64,000 nucleotides of DNA, from the NCBI RefSeq assembly GCF_050947335.1, contig NW_027473329.1, positions 186,001 to 250,000 on the forward strand, read 5' to 3'. Numbering within the stretch: position 1 is the stretch's first letter; each line of letters opens with the position of its first letter. The notes under the pieces were generated by a model. It was not told the DNA's origin. It saw only the letters and a program-made list of their open reading frames with translations, and did not search any database. This stretch comes from Megachile rotundata (Eukaryota > Arthropoda > Insecta > Hymenoptera > Megachilidae). Shown here piece by piece: positions 12,398 to 23,452 of this stretch. The position numbers were made by a program, and so were the translations under genes.

Positions 12398-13843
12398 TGT
12401 GATTGTGTGGTTGTGTGACCGTGATTGTGTGACCGTGATTGTGTGATCGTGATTGTGTGATCGTGTCAGTGTGACCGTGAATGTGTGATTGCGTGATTGT
12501 GATTGCGTGATTGCGATTGCGTGATTGTGATTGCGTGATTGTGTGATTGTGTGATTGTGTGATTGTGTGATTGTGTGATGGTGTGATTGTGTGATTGTGT
12601 GAATGTGTGATTGCGTGATTACGTGATCGTGTGATTGTGTGATCGTGTGATCGTGTGATCGTGTGATTGTGTGATTGTGTCATTTTGTGATTGTGTGATT
12701 GTGTGATTGTGTTATTGTGTGAGGGTGTGATTGTGTGATTGAGTGATTGTGTGCTTGTGTGATTATGTTATTGTGTGATTGTGTGATTAGGTGATTGTGT
12801 GATTGTGTGATTGTGTGATTGTGTGATTGTGTGATTGTGTGATTGTGTGAATGTGTGATTGTGTGATCGTGTGATTGTGTGATCGTGTGATCGTGTGATC
12901 GTGTGATTGTGTGATTGTGTGATTGTGTGATTGTGTGATTGTGTGATTGTGTGATTGTGTGATTGTGTGATTGTGTGATTGTGTGGTTGCGTGATTGCGT
13001 GATTGTGTGATTGTGTGATTGTGTGATTGTGTGATTGTGTGATTGTGTGATTGTGTGATTGTGTGATTGTGTGATTGTGTGATTGTGTGATTGTGTGATT
13101 GTGTGATTGTGTGATTGTGTGATTGTGGGATTGTGTGATTGTGTGATTGTGACTGTGTGATTGTGTGAGTGTGTGATTGTGTGATTGAGTGATTGAGTGG
13201 TTCTGTGGTTGTGTGATTGTGTGATTGTGTGATTGTGGGATTGTGTAATTGTGATTGTGCGATTGTGATTGTGTGATTGTGTGATTGTGTGATTGTGTGA
13301 TTGTGTGGTTGCGTGGTTGCGTGATTGTGTGATTGTGTGATTGCGTGATTGTGTGATTGTGTGATTGTGTGATTGTGTGATTGTGTGATTGTGTGATTGT
13401 GTGATTGTGTGATTGTGTGATTGTGTGATTGTGTGATTGTGTGATTGTGTGATTGTGTGATTGTGTGATTGAGTGATTGTGTGATTGTGTGATTGTGTGG
13501 TTGTGAGATTGTGTGATTGTGTGATTAGGTGATTGTGTGATTGTGTGATTGTGTGGTTGCGTGATTGTGTGATTGCGTGACTGTGTGATTGTGTGATTGT
13601 GTGATTGTGTGATTGTGTGATTGTGTGATTGTGTGATTGTCTGATTGTGTAATTGTGATTGTGCGATTGTGATTGTGTGATTGTGTGATTGTGTGGTTGT
13701 GTGATTGTGTGATTGTGTGATTGTGTGATTGTGTGATTGTGTGATTGTGTGATTGTGTGACTGTGTGATTGTGTGATTGTGTGATTGTGTGATTGTGTAA
13801 TTGTGATTGTGCGATTGTGATTGTGTGATTGTGTGATTGTGTG
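12398..13843. repeat. 8-mer block with GTCAGTG and GAGTGGTTCTGTGG
   Basis: It starts with two GACCG words and GATCGTGTCAGTG at 12459. It continues with GAGGG near 12721, GATTAGGTG near 12786, and GACTG then GAGTGGTTCTGTGG at about 13151-13208. GTAATTGTGATTGTGCG words lie near 13246, 13648 and 13798. From about 13.13 kb it parallels about 2.1-2.87 kb. A GTCATTTTG word near 12680 carries the CAT where the 1979-codon minus-strand frame begins. Confidence 0.85.
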
Positions 13844-14402
13844 ATTGTGATTGTGTGATTGTGATTGTGTGATTGAGATTGTGTGATTGTGATTGTGTGA
13901 TTGTGATTGTGTGATTGTGATTGTGTGATTGTGATTGTGTGATTGTGATTGTGTGATTGTGATTGTGTGATTGTGATTGTGTGATTGTGATTGTGTGATT
14001 GTGATTGTGTGATTGTGATTGTGTGATTGTGATTGTGTGATTGTGATTGTGTGATTGTGACTGTGTGATTGTGTGAGTGTATGATAGTGTAATTGAGTGA
14101 TTGTGTGCGTGTGTGATTGTGATTGTGTGATTGTGATTGTGTGATTGTGATTGTGTGATTGTGATTGTGTGATTGTGATGGTGTGATTGTGATTGTGTGA
14201 TTGTGATTGTGTGATTGTGATTGTGTGATTGTGTGATTGTGATTGTGTGATTGTGATTGTGTGATTGTGATTGTGTGATTGTGATTGTGTGATTGTGATT
14301 ATGTGATTGTGAGTGTGTGATTGTGATTGTGTGATTGTGGTTGTGTGATTGTGATTGTGTGATTGTGATTGTGTGATTGTGATTGTGTGATTGTGATTGT
14401 GT
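13844..14402. repeat. Two 14-mer runs joined by a GTATGATAG linker, copy 2
   Basis: It has the same two-run structure as 2868-3432, with TATGATAG at 14080 (offset 10973). A GTGATTATG to GTGAGTG variant pair near 14298-14312 corresponds to GTGATTATGAG near 3325, so the copies differ by single bases. Confidence 0.85.
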
Positions 14403-15459
14403 GATTGTGTGATTGTGTGATTGGGTGATGGTGTGATTGTGCGATTGTGTGATTGTGTGATTGTGTGATTGTGTGATTGTGTGATTGTGTGATTGTATGA
14501 TTGTGTGATTGTGTGATTGTGTGATTGTGTGATTGTGTGATTGTGTGCTTGTGTGATTGTGTGATTGTGTGATTGTGTGATTGTGTGAGTGTGTGATTGT
14601 GTAATTGAGTGATTGTGTGCATGTGTGATTGTGTGATTAGGTGATTGTGTGATTGCGTGATCGTGTGATTGTGTGATCGTGTGATTGTGTGATTGTGTGA
14701 TTGTGTGGTTGTGTGACCGTGATTGTGTGACCGTGATTGTGTGACCGTGATTGTGTGACCGTGATAGTGTGACCGTGAATGTGTGACTGCGTGATTCTGA
14801 TTGCGTGATTGTGATTGCGTGATTGTGTGATTGTGTGATTGTGTGATTGTGTGATGGAGAGATTGTGTGATTGTGTGAATGTATGATTGTGTGAATGTGT
14901 GATTGTGTGATCGTGTGATCGTGTGATCGTGTGATTGCGTGATTGTGTGATTGTGTGATTGTGTGATTGTGTGATTGTGTGATTGTGTGATTGTGTGATT
15001 GTGTGATTGTGTGGTTGCGTGATTGCGTGATTGTGTGATTGTGTGATTGTGTGATTGTGTGATTGTGTGATTGTGTGATTGTGTGATTGTGTGATTGTGT
15101 GATTGTGTGATTGTGTGATTGTCTGATTGTGTAATTGTGATTGTGCGATTGTGATTGTGTGATTGTGTGATTGTGTGATTGTGTGGTTGTGTGATTGTGT
15201 GATTGTGTGATTGTGTGATTGTGTGATTGTGTGATTGTGTGATTGTGTGATTGTGTGACTGTGTGATTGTGTGATTGTGTGATTGTGTGATTGTGTAATT
15301 GTGATTGTGCGATTGTGATTGTGTGATTGTGTGATTGTGTGATTGTGTGATTGTGTGATTGTGTGATTGTGTGATTGTGTGATTGTGTGATTGTGTGATT
15401 GTGTGATCGTGTGATTGTGTGATTGTGTGATTGTGTGATTGTGTGATTGTGTTATTGTG
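14403..15459. repeat. 8-mer block with GACCG cluster, copy 2
   Basis: Equivalent of 3433-4557: GGGTGATGG near 14424, GTGCATGTG near 14619, four GACCG words then GACCGTGAATG at about 14715-14778, GATGGAGAG at 14853. After GATGGAGAG it has GAATGTATG near 14878, a variant shared with about 19410 but absent at 3894. Confidence 0.85.
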
Positions 15460-15800
15460 TGATTGTGATTGTGTGATTGTGATTCTGTGATTGTGATTGT
15501 GTGATTGTGATTGTGTGATTGTGATTGTGTGATTGTGATTGTGTGATTGTGCTTGTGTGATTGTGTTTGTGTGATTGTGATTGTGTGATTGTGATTGTGT
15601 GATTGCGATTGTGTGATTGTGATTGTGTGATTGTGATTGTGTGATTGTGATTGTGTGATTGTGATTGTGTGATTGTGATTGTGTGATTGTGATTGTGTGA
15701 TTCTGATTGTGTGATTGTGATTGTGTGATTGTGATTGTGTGATTGTGATTGTGTGATTGTGACTGTGTGGTTGTGATTGTGTGATTGTGATTGTGTGATT
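15460..15800. repeat. 14-mer run with ordered variants
   Basis: An 8+6 run with GATTCTGTG near 15481, GCTTG near 15551, GTTTG near 15566, GCGATTG near 15605, GATTCTG near 15701 and GACTGTGTGG near 15761. This is the same sequence of variants as at the window start (1-280) and at 20.1-20.39 kb. Confidence 0.85.
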
Positions 15801-16714
15801 GTGTGATTGTGTGATGGAGAGATTGTGTGATTGTGTGAATGTGTGATTGTGTGATCGTGTGATTGTGTGATCGTGTGATCGTGTGATCGTGTGATTGTGT
15901 GATTGTGTGATTGTGTGATTGTGTGATTGCGTGATTGTGTGATTGTGTGATTGTGTGATTGTGTGATTGTGTGGTTGCGTGATTGCGTGAATGTGTGATT
16001 GTGTGATTGTGTGATTGTGTGATTGTGTGATTGTGTGATTGTGTGATTGTGTGATTGTGTGATTGTGTGATTGTGTGATTGTGTGATTGTGTGATTGTGT
16101 GATTGTGTGATTGTGTGGTTGCGTGATTGCGTGATTGTGTGATTGTGTGATTGCGTGATTGTGTGATTGTGTGATTGTGTGATTGTGTGATTGTGTGATT
16201 GTGTGACTGTGTGATTGTGTGATTGTGTGATTGTGTGATTGTGTAATTGTGATTGTGCGATTGTGATTGTGTGATTGTGTGATGGTGTGATTGTGTGATT
16301 GTGTGAATGTGTGATTGCGTGATTGCGTGATCGTGTGATTGTGAGATCGTGTGATCGTGTGATCGTGTGATTGTGTGATTGTGCGATTTTGTGATTGCGT
16401 GATTGTGTGATTGTGTTATTGTGTGAGGGTGTGATTGTGTGATTGAGTGATTGTGTGCTTGTGTGATTATGTGGTTGTGTGATTGTGTGATTAGGTGATT
16501 GTGTGATTGTGTGATTGTGTGATTGTGTGATTGTGTGATTGTGTGATTGTGTGATTGTGTGATTGTGTGATTGTGTGATGGTGTGATTGTGTGATTGTGT
16601 GATTGTGTGATTGTGTGATTGTGTAATTGTGATTGTGCGATTGTGATTGTGTGATTGTGTGATTGTGTGATTGTGTAATTGTGAGATTGTGTGATTGTGT
16701 GCTTGTGTGATTGT
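15801..16714. repeat. Module M1 copy 4 and following 8-mer block
   Basis: GATGGAGAG at 15813 with the M1 word order. It is followed by GATGG near 16282, a GATCG cluster with GAGATCG near 16345, GAGGG near 16425 and GATTAGGTG near 16490. The tail matches about 1.40-1.62 kb and 20.54-20.76 kb. All content is 8-mer repeat. Confidence 0.82.
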
Positions 16715-16993
16715 GTGATTGTGATTGTGTGATTGTGATTGTGTGATTGTGATTGTGTGATTGTGATTGTGTGATTGTGATTGTGTGATTGTGGTTGTGT
16801 GATTGTGATTGCGTGATTGTGATTGTGTGATTGTGATTGTGTGATTGTGATTGTGTGATTGTGATTGTGTGATTGTGATTGTGTGATTGTGATTGTGTGA
16901 TTGTGATTGTGTGATTGTGATTGTGTGATTGTGATTGTGTGATTGTGATTGTGTGATTGTGATTGTGTGATTGTGATTGTGTGATTGTGATTG
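16715..16993. repeat. 14-mer run
   Basis: A fairly uniform 8+6 run with GGTTG near 16793 and GATTGCG near 16808. The same variant pair occurs near 21364 and 21380, making this and 21274-21540 sister runs. Confidence 0.85.
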
Positions 16994-18690
16994 TGTGATT
17001 GTGTGATTGTGTGATTGTGTGATTGTGTGATTGTGTGATTGTGTGATTGTGTGATTGAGTGATTGTGTGATTGTGTGATTGTGTGGTTGTGAGATTGTGT
17101 GATTGTGTGATTAGGTGATTGTGTGATTGTGTGATTGCGTGATTGTGTGATTGTGTGATTGTGTGATTGTGTGATTGTGTGATTGTGTGATTGTGTGATT
17201 GTGTGATTGTGTGATTGTGTGATTGTGTGATTGTGTGATTGTGTGATTGTGTGATTGTGGGATTGTGTGATTGTGTGATTGTGACTGTGTGATTGTGTGA
17301 GTGTGTGATTGTGTGATTGAGTGATTGAGTGGTTCTGTGGTTGTGTGATTGTGTGATTGTGTGATTGAGTGATTGTGTGATTGTGTGATTGCGTGACTGT
17401 GTGATTATGTGATTGTGTGATTGTGTGATTGTGTGATTATGTGATTGCGTGATTGTGTGATTGTGTGATTGTGTGATTGTGTGATTGTGTGATTGTGTGA
17501 TTGTGTGATTGTGATTGTGTGATTGTGATTGTGTGATTGTGATTGTGTGATTGTGTGATTGTGTGATTGTGTGATTGTGTGATTGTGTGATTGTGTGATT
17601 GTGTGATTGAGTGATTGTGTGATTGTGTGATTGCGTGACTGTGTGATTATGTGATTGTGTGATTGTGTGATTGTGTGATTATGTGATTGCGTGATTGTGT
17701 GATTGTGTGATTGTGTGATTGTGTGATTGTGTGATTGTGTGATTGTGTGATTGTGTGATTGTGTGATTGTGTGATTGTGTGATTGTGTGATTGTGTGATT
17801 GTGTGATTGTGTGATTGTGGGATTGTGTGATTGTGTGATTGTGACTGTGTGATTGTGTGAGTGTGTGATTGTGTGATTGAGTGATTGAGTGGTTCTGTGG
17901 TTGTGTGATTGTGAGATTGTGTGATTGTGGGATTGTGTAATTGTGATTGTGCGATTGTGATTGTGTGATTGTGTGATTGTGTGATTGTGTGATTGTGTGG
18001 TTGCGTGGTTGCGTGATTGTGTGATTGTGTGATTGCGTGATTGTGTGATTGTGTGATTGTGTGACTGTGTGATTGTGTGATTGTGTGATTGTGTGATTGT
18101 GTGATTGTGATTGTGTGATTGTGATTGTGTGATTGTGATTGTGTGATTGTGTGATTGTGTGATTGTGTGATTGTGTGATTGTGTGATTGTGTGATTGAGT
18201 GATTGTGTGATTGTGTGATTGCGTGACTGTGTGATTATGTGATTGTGTGATTGTGTGATTGTGTGATTATGTGATTGCGTGATTGTGTGATTGTGTGATT
18301 GAGTGATTGTGTGATTGTGTGATTGTGTGGTTGTGAGATTGTGTGATTGTGTGATTAGGTGATTGTGTGATTGTGTGATTGTGTGGTTGCGTGATTGTGT
18401 GATTGCGTGACTGTGTGATTGTGTGATTGTGTGATTGTGTGATTGTGTGATTGTGTGATTGTGTGATTGTCTGATTGTGTAATTGTGATTGTGCGATTGT
18501 GATTGTGTGATTGTGTGATTGTGTGATTGTGTGGTTGTGTGATTGTGTGATTGTGTGATTGTGTGATTGTGTGATTGTGTGATTGTGTGATTGTGTGACT
18601 GTGTGATTGTGTGATTGTGTGATTCTGTGATTGTGTAATTGTGATTGTGCGATTGTGATTGTGTGATTGTGTGATTGTGTGATTGTGTGA
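16994..18690. repeat. 8-mer block with local duplications
   Basis: The word string GCGTGACTGTGTGATTATG occurs at about 17391, 17633 and 18221, each followed by a second GATTATG and GATTGCG. Short 14-mer stretches lie at about 17.51-17.55 and 18.11-18.15 kb. GACTG plus GAGTGGTTCTGTGG occurs twice (about 17.28-17.34 and 17.84-17.90 kb). This is a local tandem duplication of about 0.56-0.6 kb inside region A. Confidence 0.8.
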
Positions 18691-18925
18691 TTGTGATTGT
18701 GTGATTGTGATTGTGTGATTGAGATTGTGTGATTGTGATTGTGTGATTGTGATTGTGTGATTGTGATTGTGTGATTGTGATTGTGTGATTGTGATTGTGT
18801 GATTGTGATTGTGTGATTGTGATTATGTGATTGTGAGTGTGTGATTGTGATTGTGTGATTGTGGTTGTGTGATTGTGATTTTGTGATTGTGATTGTGTGA
18901 TTGTGATTGTGTGATTGTGATTGTG
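18691..18925. repeat. 14-mer run, shortened relative to 13.8-14.4 kb
   Basis: An 8+6 run with GAGATTG near 18719, GATTATG near 18821 and GTGAGTG near 18835. Compared with 13844-14402 it lacks the TATGATAG linker and the second half of the first run, so this copy carries an internal deletion. Confidence 0.83.
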
Positions 18926-20095
18926 TGATTGTGTGATTGTGTGATTGTGTGATTGGGTGATGGTGTGATTGTGCGATTGTGTGATTGTGTGATTGTGTGA
19001 TTGTGTGATTGTGTGATTGTGTGATTGTATGATTGTGTGATTGTGTGATTGTGTGATTGTGTGATTGTGTGATTGTGTGCTTGTGTGATTGTGTGATTGT
19101 GTGATTGTGTGATTGTGTGAGTGTGTGATTGTGTAATTGAGTGATTGTGTGCATGTGTGATTGTGTGATTAGGTGATTGTGTGATTGTGTGATCGTGTGA
19201 TTGTGTGATCGTGTGATTGTGTGTTTGTGTGATTGTGTGGTTGTGTGACCGTGATTGTGTGACCGTGATTGTGTGACCGTGATTGTGTGACCGTGATAGT
19301 GTGACCGTGAATGTGTGACTGCGTGATTCTGATTGCGTGATTGTGATTGCGTGATTGTGTGATTGTGTGATTGTGTGATTGTGTGATGGAGAGATTGTGT
19401 GATTGTGTGAATGTATGATTGTGTGAATGTGTGATTGTGTGATCGTGTGATCGTGTGATCGTGTGATTGCGTGATTGTGTGATTGTGTGATTGTGTGATT
19501 GTGTGATTGTGTGATTGTGTGATTGTGTGATTGTGTGATTGTGTGGTTGCGTGATTGCGTGATTGTGTGATTGTGTGATTGTGTGATTGTGTGATTGTGT
19601 GATTGTGTGATTGTGTGATTGTGTGATTGTGTGATTAGGTGATTGTGTGATTGTGTGATTGTGTGATTGCGTGATTGTGTGATTGCGTGATTGTGTGATT
19701 GCGTGACTGTGTGATTGTGTGATTGTGTGATTGTGTGATTGTGTGATTGTGTGATTGTGTGATTGTCTGATTGTGTAATTGTGATTGTGCGATTGTGATT
19801 GTGTGATTGTGTGATTGTGTGATTGTGTGGTTGTGTGATTGTGTGATTGTGTGATTGTGTGATTGTGTGATTGTGTGATTGTGTGATTGTGTGATTGTGT
19901 GACTGTGTGATTGTGTGATTGTGTGATTGTGTGATTGTGTAATTGTGATTGTGCGATTGTGATTGTGTGATTGTGTGATTGTGTGATTGTGTGATTGTGT
20001 GATTGTGTGATTGTGTGATTGTGTGATTGTGTGATTGTGTGATTGTGTGATTGTGTGATTGTGTGATTGTGTGATCGTGTGATTGTGTGATTGTG
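18926..20095. repeat. 8-mer block with GACCG cluster, copy 3
   Basis: Third copy of the block at 3433 and 14403: GGGTGATGG near 18956, GTGCATGTG at about 19150, four GACCG words then GACCGTGAATG at about 19247-19312, GATGGAGAG at 19385, GAATGTATG near 19410. The CAT lies 4532 bp after its counterpart near 14622. It ends in plain 8-mers and one GATCG near 20074. Confidence 0.85.
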
Positions 20096-20393
20096 TGATT
20101 GTGATTCTGTGATTGTGATTGTGTGATTGTGATTGTGTGATTGTGATTGTGTGATTGTGATTGTGTGATTGTGCTTGTGTGATTGTGTTTGTGTGATTGT
20201 GATTGTGTGATTGTGATTGTGTGATTGCGATTGTGTGATTGTGATTGTGTGATTGTGATTGTGTGATTGTGATTGTGTGATTGTGATTGTGTGATTGTGA
20301 TTGTGTGATTGTGATTGTGTGATTCTGATTGTGTGATTGTGATTGTGTGATTGTGATTGTGTGATTGTGATTGTGTGATTGTGACTGTGTGGT
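20096..20393. repeat. 14-mer run with ordered variants, copy 3
   Basis: It has the same variant order as 15460-15800: GATTCTGTG, GCTTG, GTTTG, GCGATTG, GATTCTG and GACTGTGTGG. It is then followed by GAGTG and GTAATTGAG instead of GATGGAGAG, so the downstream partner differs. Confidence 0.83.
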
Positions 20394-21273
20394 TGTGTGA
20401 GTGTGTGATTGTGTAATTGAGTGATTGTGTGCTTGTGTGATTGTGTGGTTGTGAGATTGTGTGATTGTGCGATTGTGATTGTGTGATTGCGTGATTGCGT
20501 GATTGTGTGATTGTGTGATTGTGTGATTGTGTGATTGTGTGATGGTGTGATTGTGTGATTGTGTGAATGTGTGATTGCGTGATTGCGTGATCGTGTGATT
20601 GTGAGATCGTGTGATCGTGTGATCGTGTGATTGTGTGATTGTGCGATTTTGTGATTGTGTGATTGTGTGATTGTGTTATTGTGTGAGGGTGTGATTGTGT
20701 GATTGAGTGATTGTGTGCTTGTGTGATTATGTGGTTGTGTGATTGTGTGATTAGGTGATTGTGTGATTGTGTGATTGTGTGATTGTGTGATTGTGTGATT
20801 GTGTGATTGTGTGATTGTGTGATTGTGTGATGGTGTGATTGTGTGATTGTGTGATTGTGTGATTGTGTGATTGTGTGATTGTGTAATTGTGATTGTGCGA
20901 TTGTGATTGTTTGATTGTGTGATTGTGTGATTGTGTGATTGTGTGATTTTGTGATTGTGTGATTGTGTGATTGTGTGATTGTGTGATTGTGTGATTGTGT
21001 GATTGTGTGATTGTGTGATTGTGTGATTGTGTGATTGTGTGATTGTGGGATTGTGTGATTGTGTGATTGTGACTGTGTGATTGTGTGAGTGTGTGATTGT
21101 GTGATTGAGTGATTGAGTGGTTCTGTGGTTGTGTGATTGTGTGATTGTGTGATTGTGTGATTGTGTGATTGTGGGATTGTGTAATTGTGATTGTGCGATT
21201 GTGATTGTGTGATTGTGTGATTGTGTGATTGTGTAATTGTGAGATTGTGTGATTGTGTGCTTGTGTGATTGTG
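20394..21273. repeat. 8-mer block, last of region A type
   Basis: Contains a GATCG cluster with GAGATCG near 20605, GAGGG near 20685, GATTAGGTG near 20749, GTTTGATTG near 20910, GACTG then GAGTGGTTCTGTGG at about 21070-21127, and GTAATTGTGATTGTGCG near 21181. It closely resembles about 5.2-6.6 kb. After this block these words appear again only in the embedded islands near 27 and 55.5 kb. Confidence 0.82.
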
Positions 21274-21540
21274 TGATTGTGATTGTGTGATTGTGATTGT
21301 GTGATTGTGATTGTGTGATTGTGATTGTGTGATTGTGATTGTGTGATTGTGATTGTGTGATTGTGGTTGTGTGATTGTGATTGCGTGATTGTGATTGTGT
21401 GATTGTGATTGTGTGATTGTGATTGTGTGATTGTGATTGTGTGATTGTGATTGTGTGATTGTGATTGTGTGATTGTGATTGTGTGATTGTGATTGTGTGA
21501 TTGTGATTGTGTGATTGTGATTGTGTGATTGTGATTGTGT
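21274..21540. repeat. 14-mer run
   Basis: An 8+6 run with GGTTG near 21364 and GATTGCG near 21380, sister to 16715-16993. It closes region A. Confidence 0.85.
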
Positions 21541-22331
21541 GATTGTGTGATTGTGTGATTGTGTGATTGTGTGATTGTGTGATTGAGTGATTGTGTGATT
21601 GTGTGATTGTGTGGTTGTGAGATTGTGTGATTGTGTGATTAGGTGATTGTGTGATTGTGTGATTGTGTGATTGTGTGATTGCGTGACTGTGTGATTATGT
21701 GATTGTGTGATTGTGTGATTGTGTGATTGTGTGATTGTGTGATTGTGTGATTGTGTGATTGTGTGATTGTGTGATTGTGTGATTGTGTGATTGTGTGATT
21801 GTGTGATTGTGTGATTGTGTGACTGTGTGATTGTGTAATTGTGATTGTGCGATTGTGATTGTGTGATTGTGTGATTGTGTGATTGTGTGATTGTGGAATT
21901 GTGAGATTGTGTGATTGTGTGCTTGTGTGATTGTTTGATTGTGTGATTGTGTGATTGTGTGATTGTGTGATTGTGTGATTGTGTGATTGAGTGATTGTGT
22001 GCTGGTGTGATTGTGTGATTGTGTGATTGTGTGCTTGTGTGATTGTGTGATTGTGATTGTGTGATTGTGATTGTGTGATTGTGATTGTGTGATTGTGATT
22101 GTGTGATTGTGATTGTGTGATTGTGATTGTGTGATTGTGATTGTGTGATTGTGATTGTGTGATTGTGATTGTGTGATTGTGATTGTGTGATTGTGATTGT
22201 GTGATTGTGATTGTGTGATTGTGATTGTGTGATTGTGATTGTGTGATTGTGATTGTGTGATTGTGATTGTGTGATTGTGATTGTGTGATTGTGATTGTGT
22301 GATTGTGATTGTGTGATTGTGATTGTGTGAT

Positions 22332-22570
22332 TGTGATTGTGTGATTGTGTGATTGTGTGATTGTGTGATTGTGTGATTGTGTGATTGTGTGATTGTGTGA
22401 TTGTGTGATTGTGTGATTGTGTGATTGTGTGATTGTGTGATTGTGTGATTGTGTGATTGTGTGATTGTGTGATTGTGTGATTGTGTGATTGTGTGATTGT
22501 GTGATTGTGTGATTGTGTGATTGTGTGATTGTGTGATTGTGTGATTGTGTGATTGTGTGATTGTGTGATT
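22332..22570. repeat. Uninterrupted 8-mer run, about 30 copies
   Basis: GATTGTGT repeats without a visible variant until GTGGAATTG at about 22571. Together with 23209-23452 it is among the longest perfect 8-mer runs in the window. Elsewhere 8-mer runs are broken every few to about twenty units. Confidence 0.85.
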
Positions 22571-23208
22571 GTGGAATTGTGAGATTGTGTGATTGTGTGA
22601 TTGTGTGATTGTGTGATTGTGTGATTGTGTGATTGTGTGACTGTGTGATTGTGTAATTGTGATTGTGCGATTGTGATTGTGTGATTGTGTGATTGTGTGA
22701 TTGTGTGATTGTGTGATTGTGGAATTGTGAGATTGTGTGATTGTGTGCTTGTGTGATTGTTTGATTGTGTGATTGTGTGATTGTGTGATTGTGTGATTGT
22801 GTGATTGTGTGATTGAGTGATTGTGTGCTGGTGTGATTGTGTGATTGTGTGATTGTGTGCTTGTGTGATTGTGTGATTGTGATTGTGTGATTGTGATTGT
22901 GTGATTGTGATTGTGTGTTTGTGTGATTGTGATTGTGTGATTGTGATTGTGTGATTGTGATTGTGTGCTTGTGTGATTGTATGATTGTGATTGTGTGATT
23001 GTGATTGTGTGATTGTGATTGTGTGATTGTGATTGTGTGATTGTGATTGTGTGATTGTGATTGTGTGATTGTGATTGTGTGATTGTGATTGTGTGATTGT
23101 GATTGTGTGATTGTGATTGTGTGATTGTGATTGTGTGATTGTGATTGTGTGATTGTGATTGTGTGATTGTGATTGTGTGATTGTGATTGTGTGATTGTGA
23201 TTGTGTGA

Positions 23209-23452
23209 TTGTGATTGTGTGATTGTGTGATTGTGTGATTGTGTGATTGTGTGATTGTGTGATTGTGTGATTGTGTGATTGTGTGATTGTGTGATTGTGT
23301 GATTGTGTGATTGTGTGATTGTGTGATTGTGTGATTGTGTGATTGTGTGATTGTGTGATTGTGTGATTGTGTGATTGTGTGATTGTGTGATTGTGTGATT
23401 GTGTGATTGTGTGATTGTGTGATTGTGTGATTGTGTGATTGTGTGATTGTGT
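23209..23452. repeat. Uninterrupted 8-mer run, about 30 copies
   Basis: Plain GATTGTGT units follow a 14-mer run and end at a GATTGTCTG word at about 23453. The equivalent run at about 24497-24632 is shorter by whole 8-bp units, showing copy-number change between otherwise matching region B copies. Confidence 0.85.

Noticed and set aside
6744..12683. 1979-codon open frame on the minus strand, rich in His, Asn, Thr, Ile, Gln and Ser
   Set aside because: It is a pure translation of the 8/14-bp words, without domain, signal peptide or normal composition. It begins at a chance CAT (GTCATTTTG near 12680) and ends at a chance TTA in GATTAGG. Frame is irrelevant because all minus frames are open.
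18267..19154. 295-codon minus-strand open frame, and 107-codon frames at 3326-3649 and 14299-14622
   Set aside because: They share a start at the duplicated GTGCATGTG word and translate only repeat. Their similarity reflects block duplication, not gene conservation.
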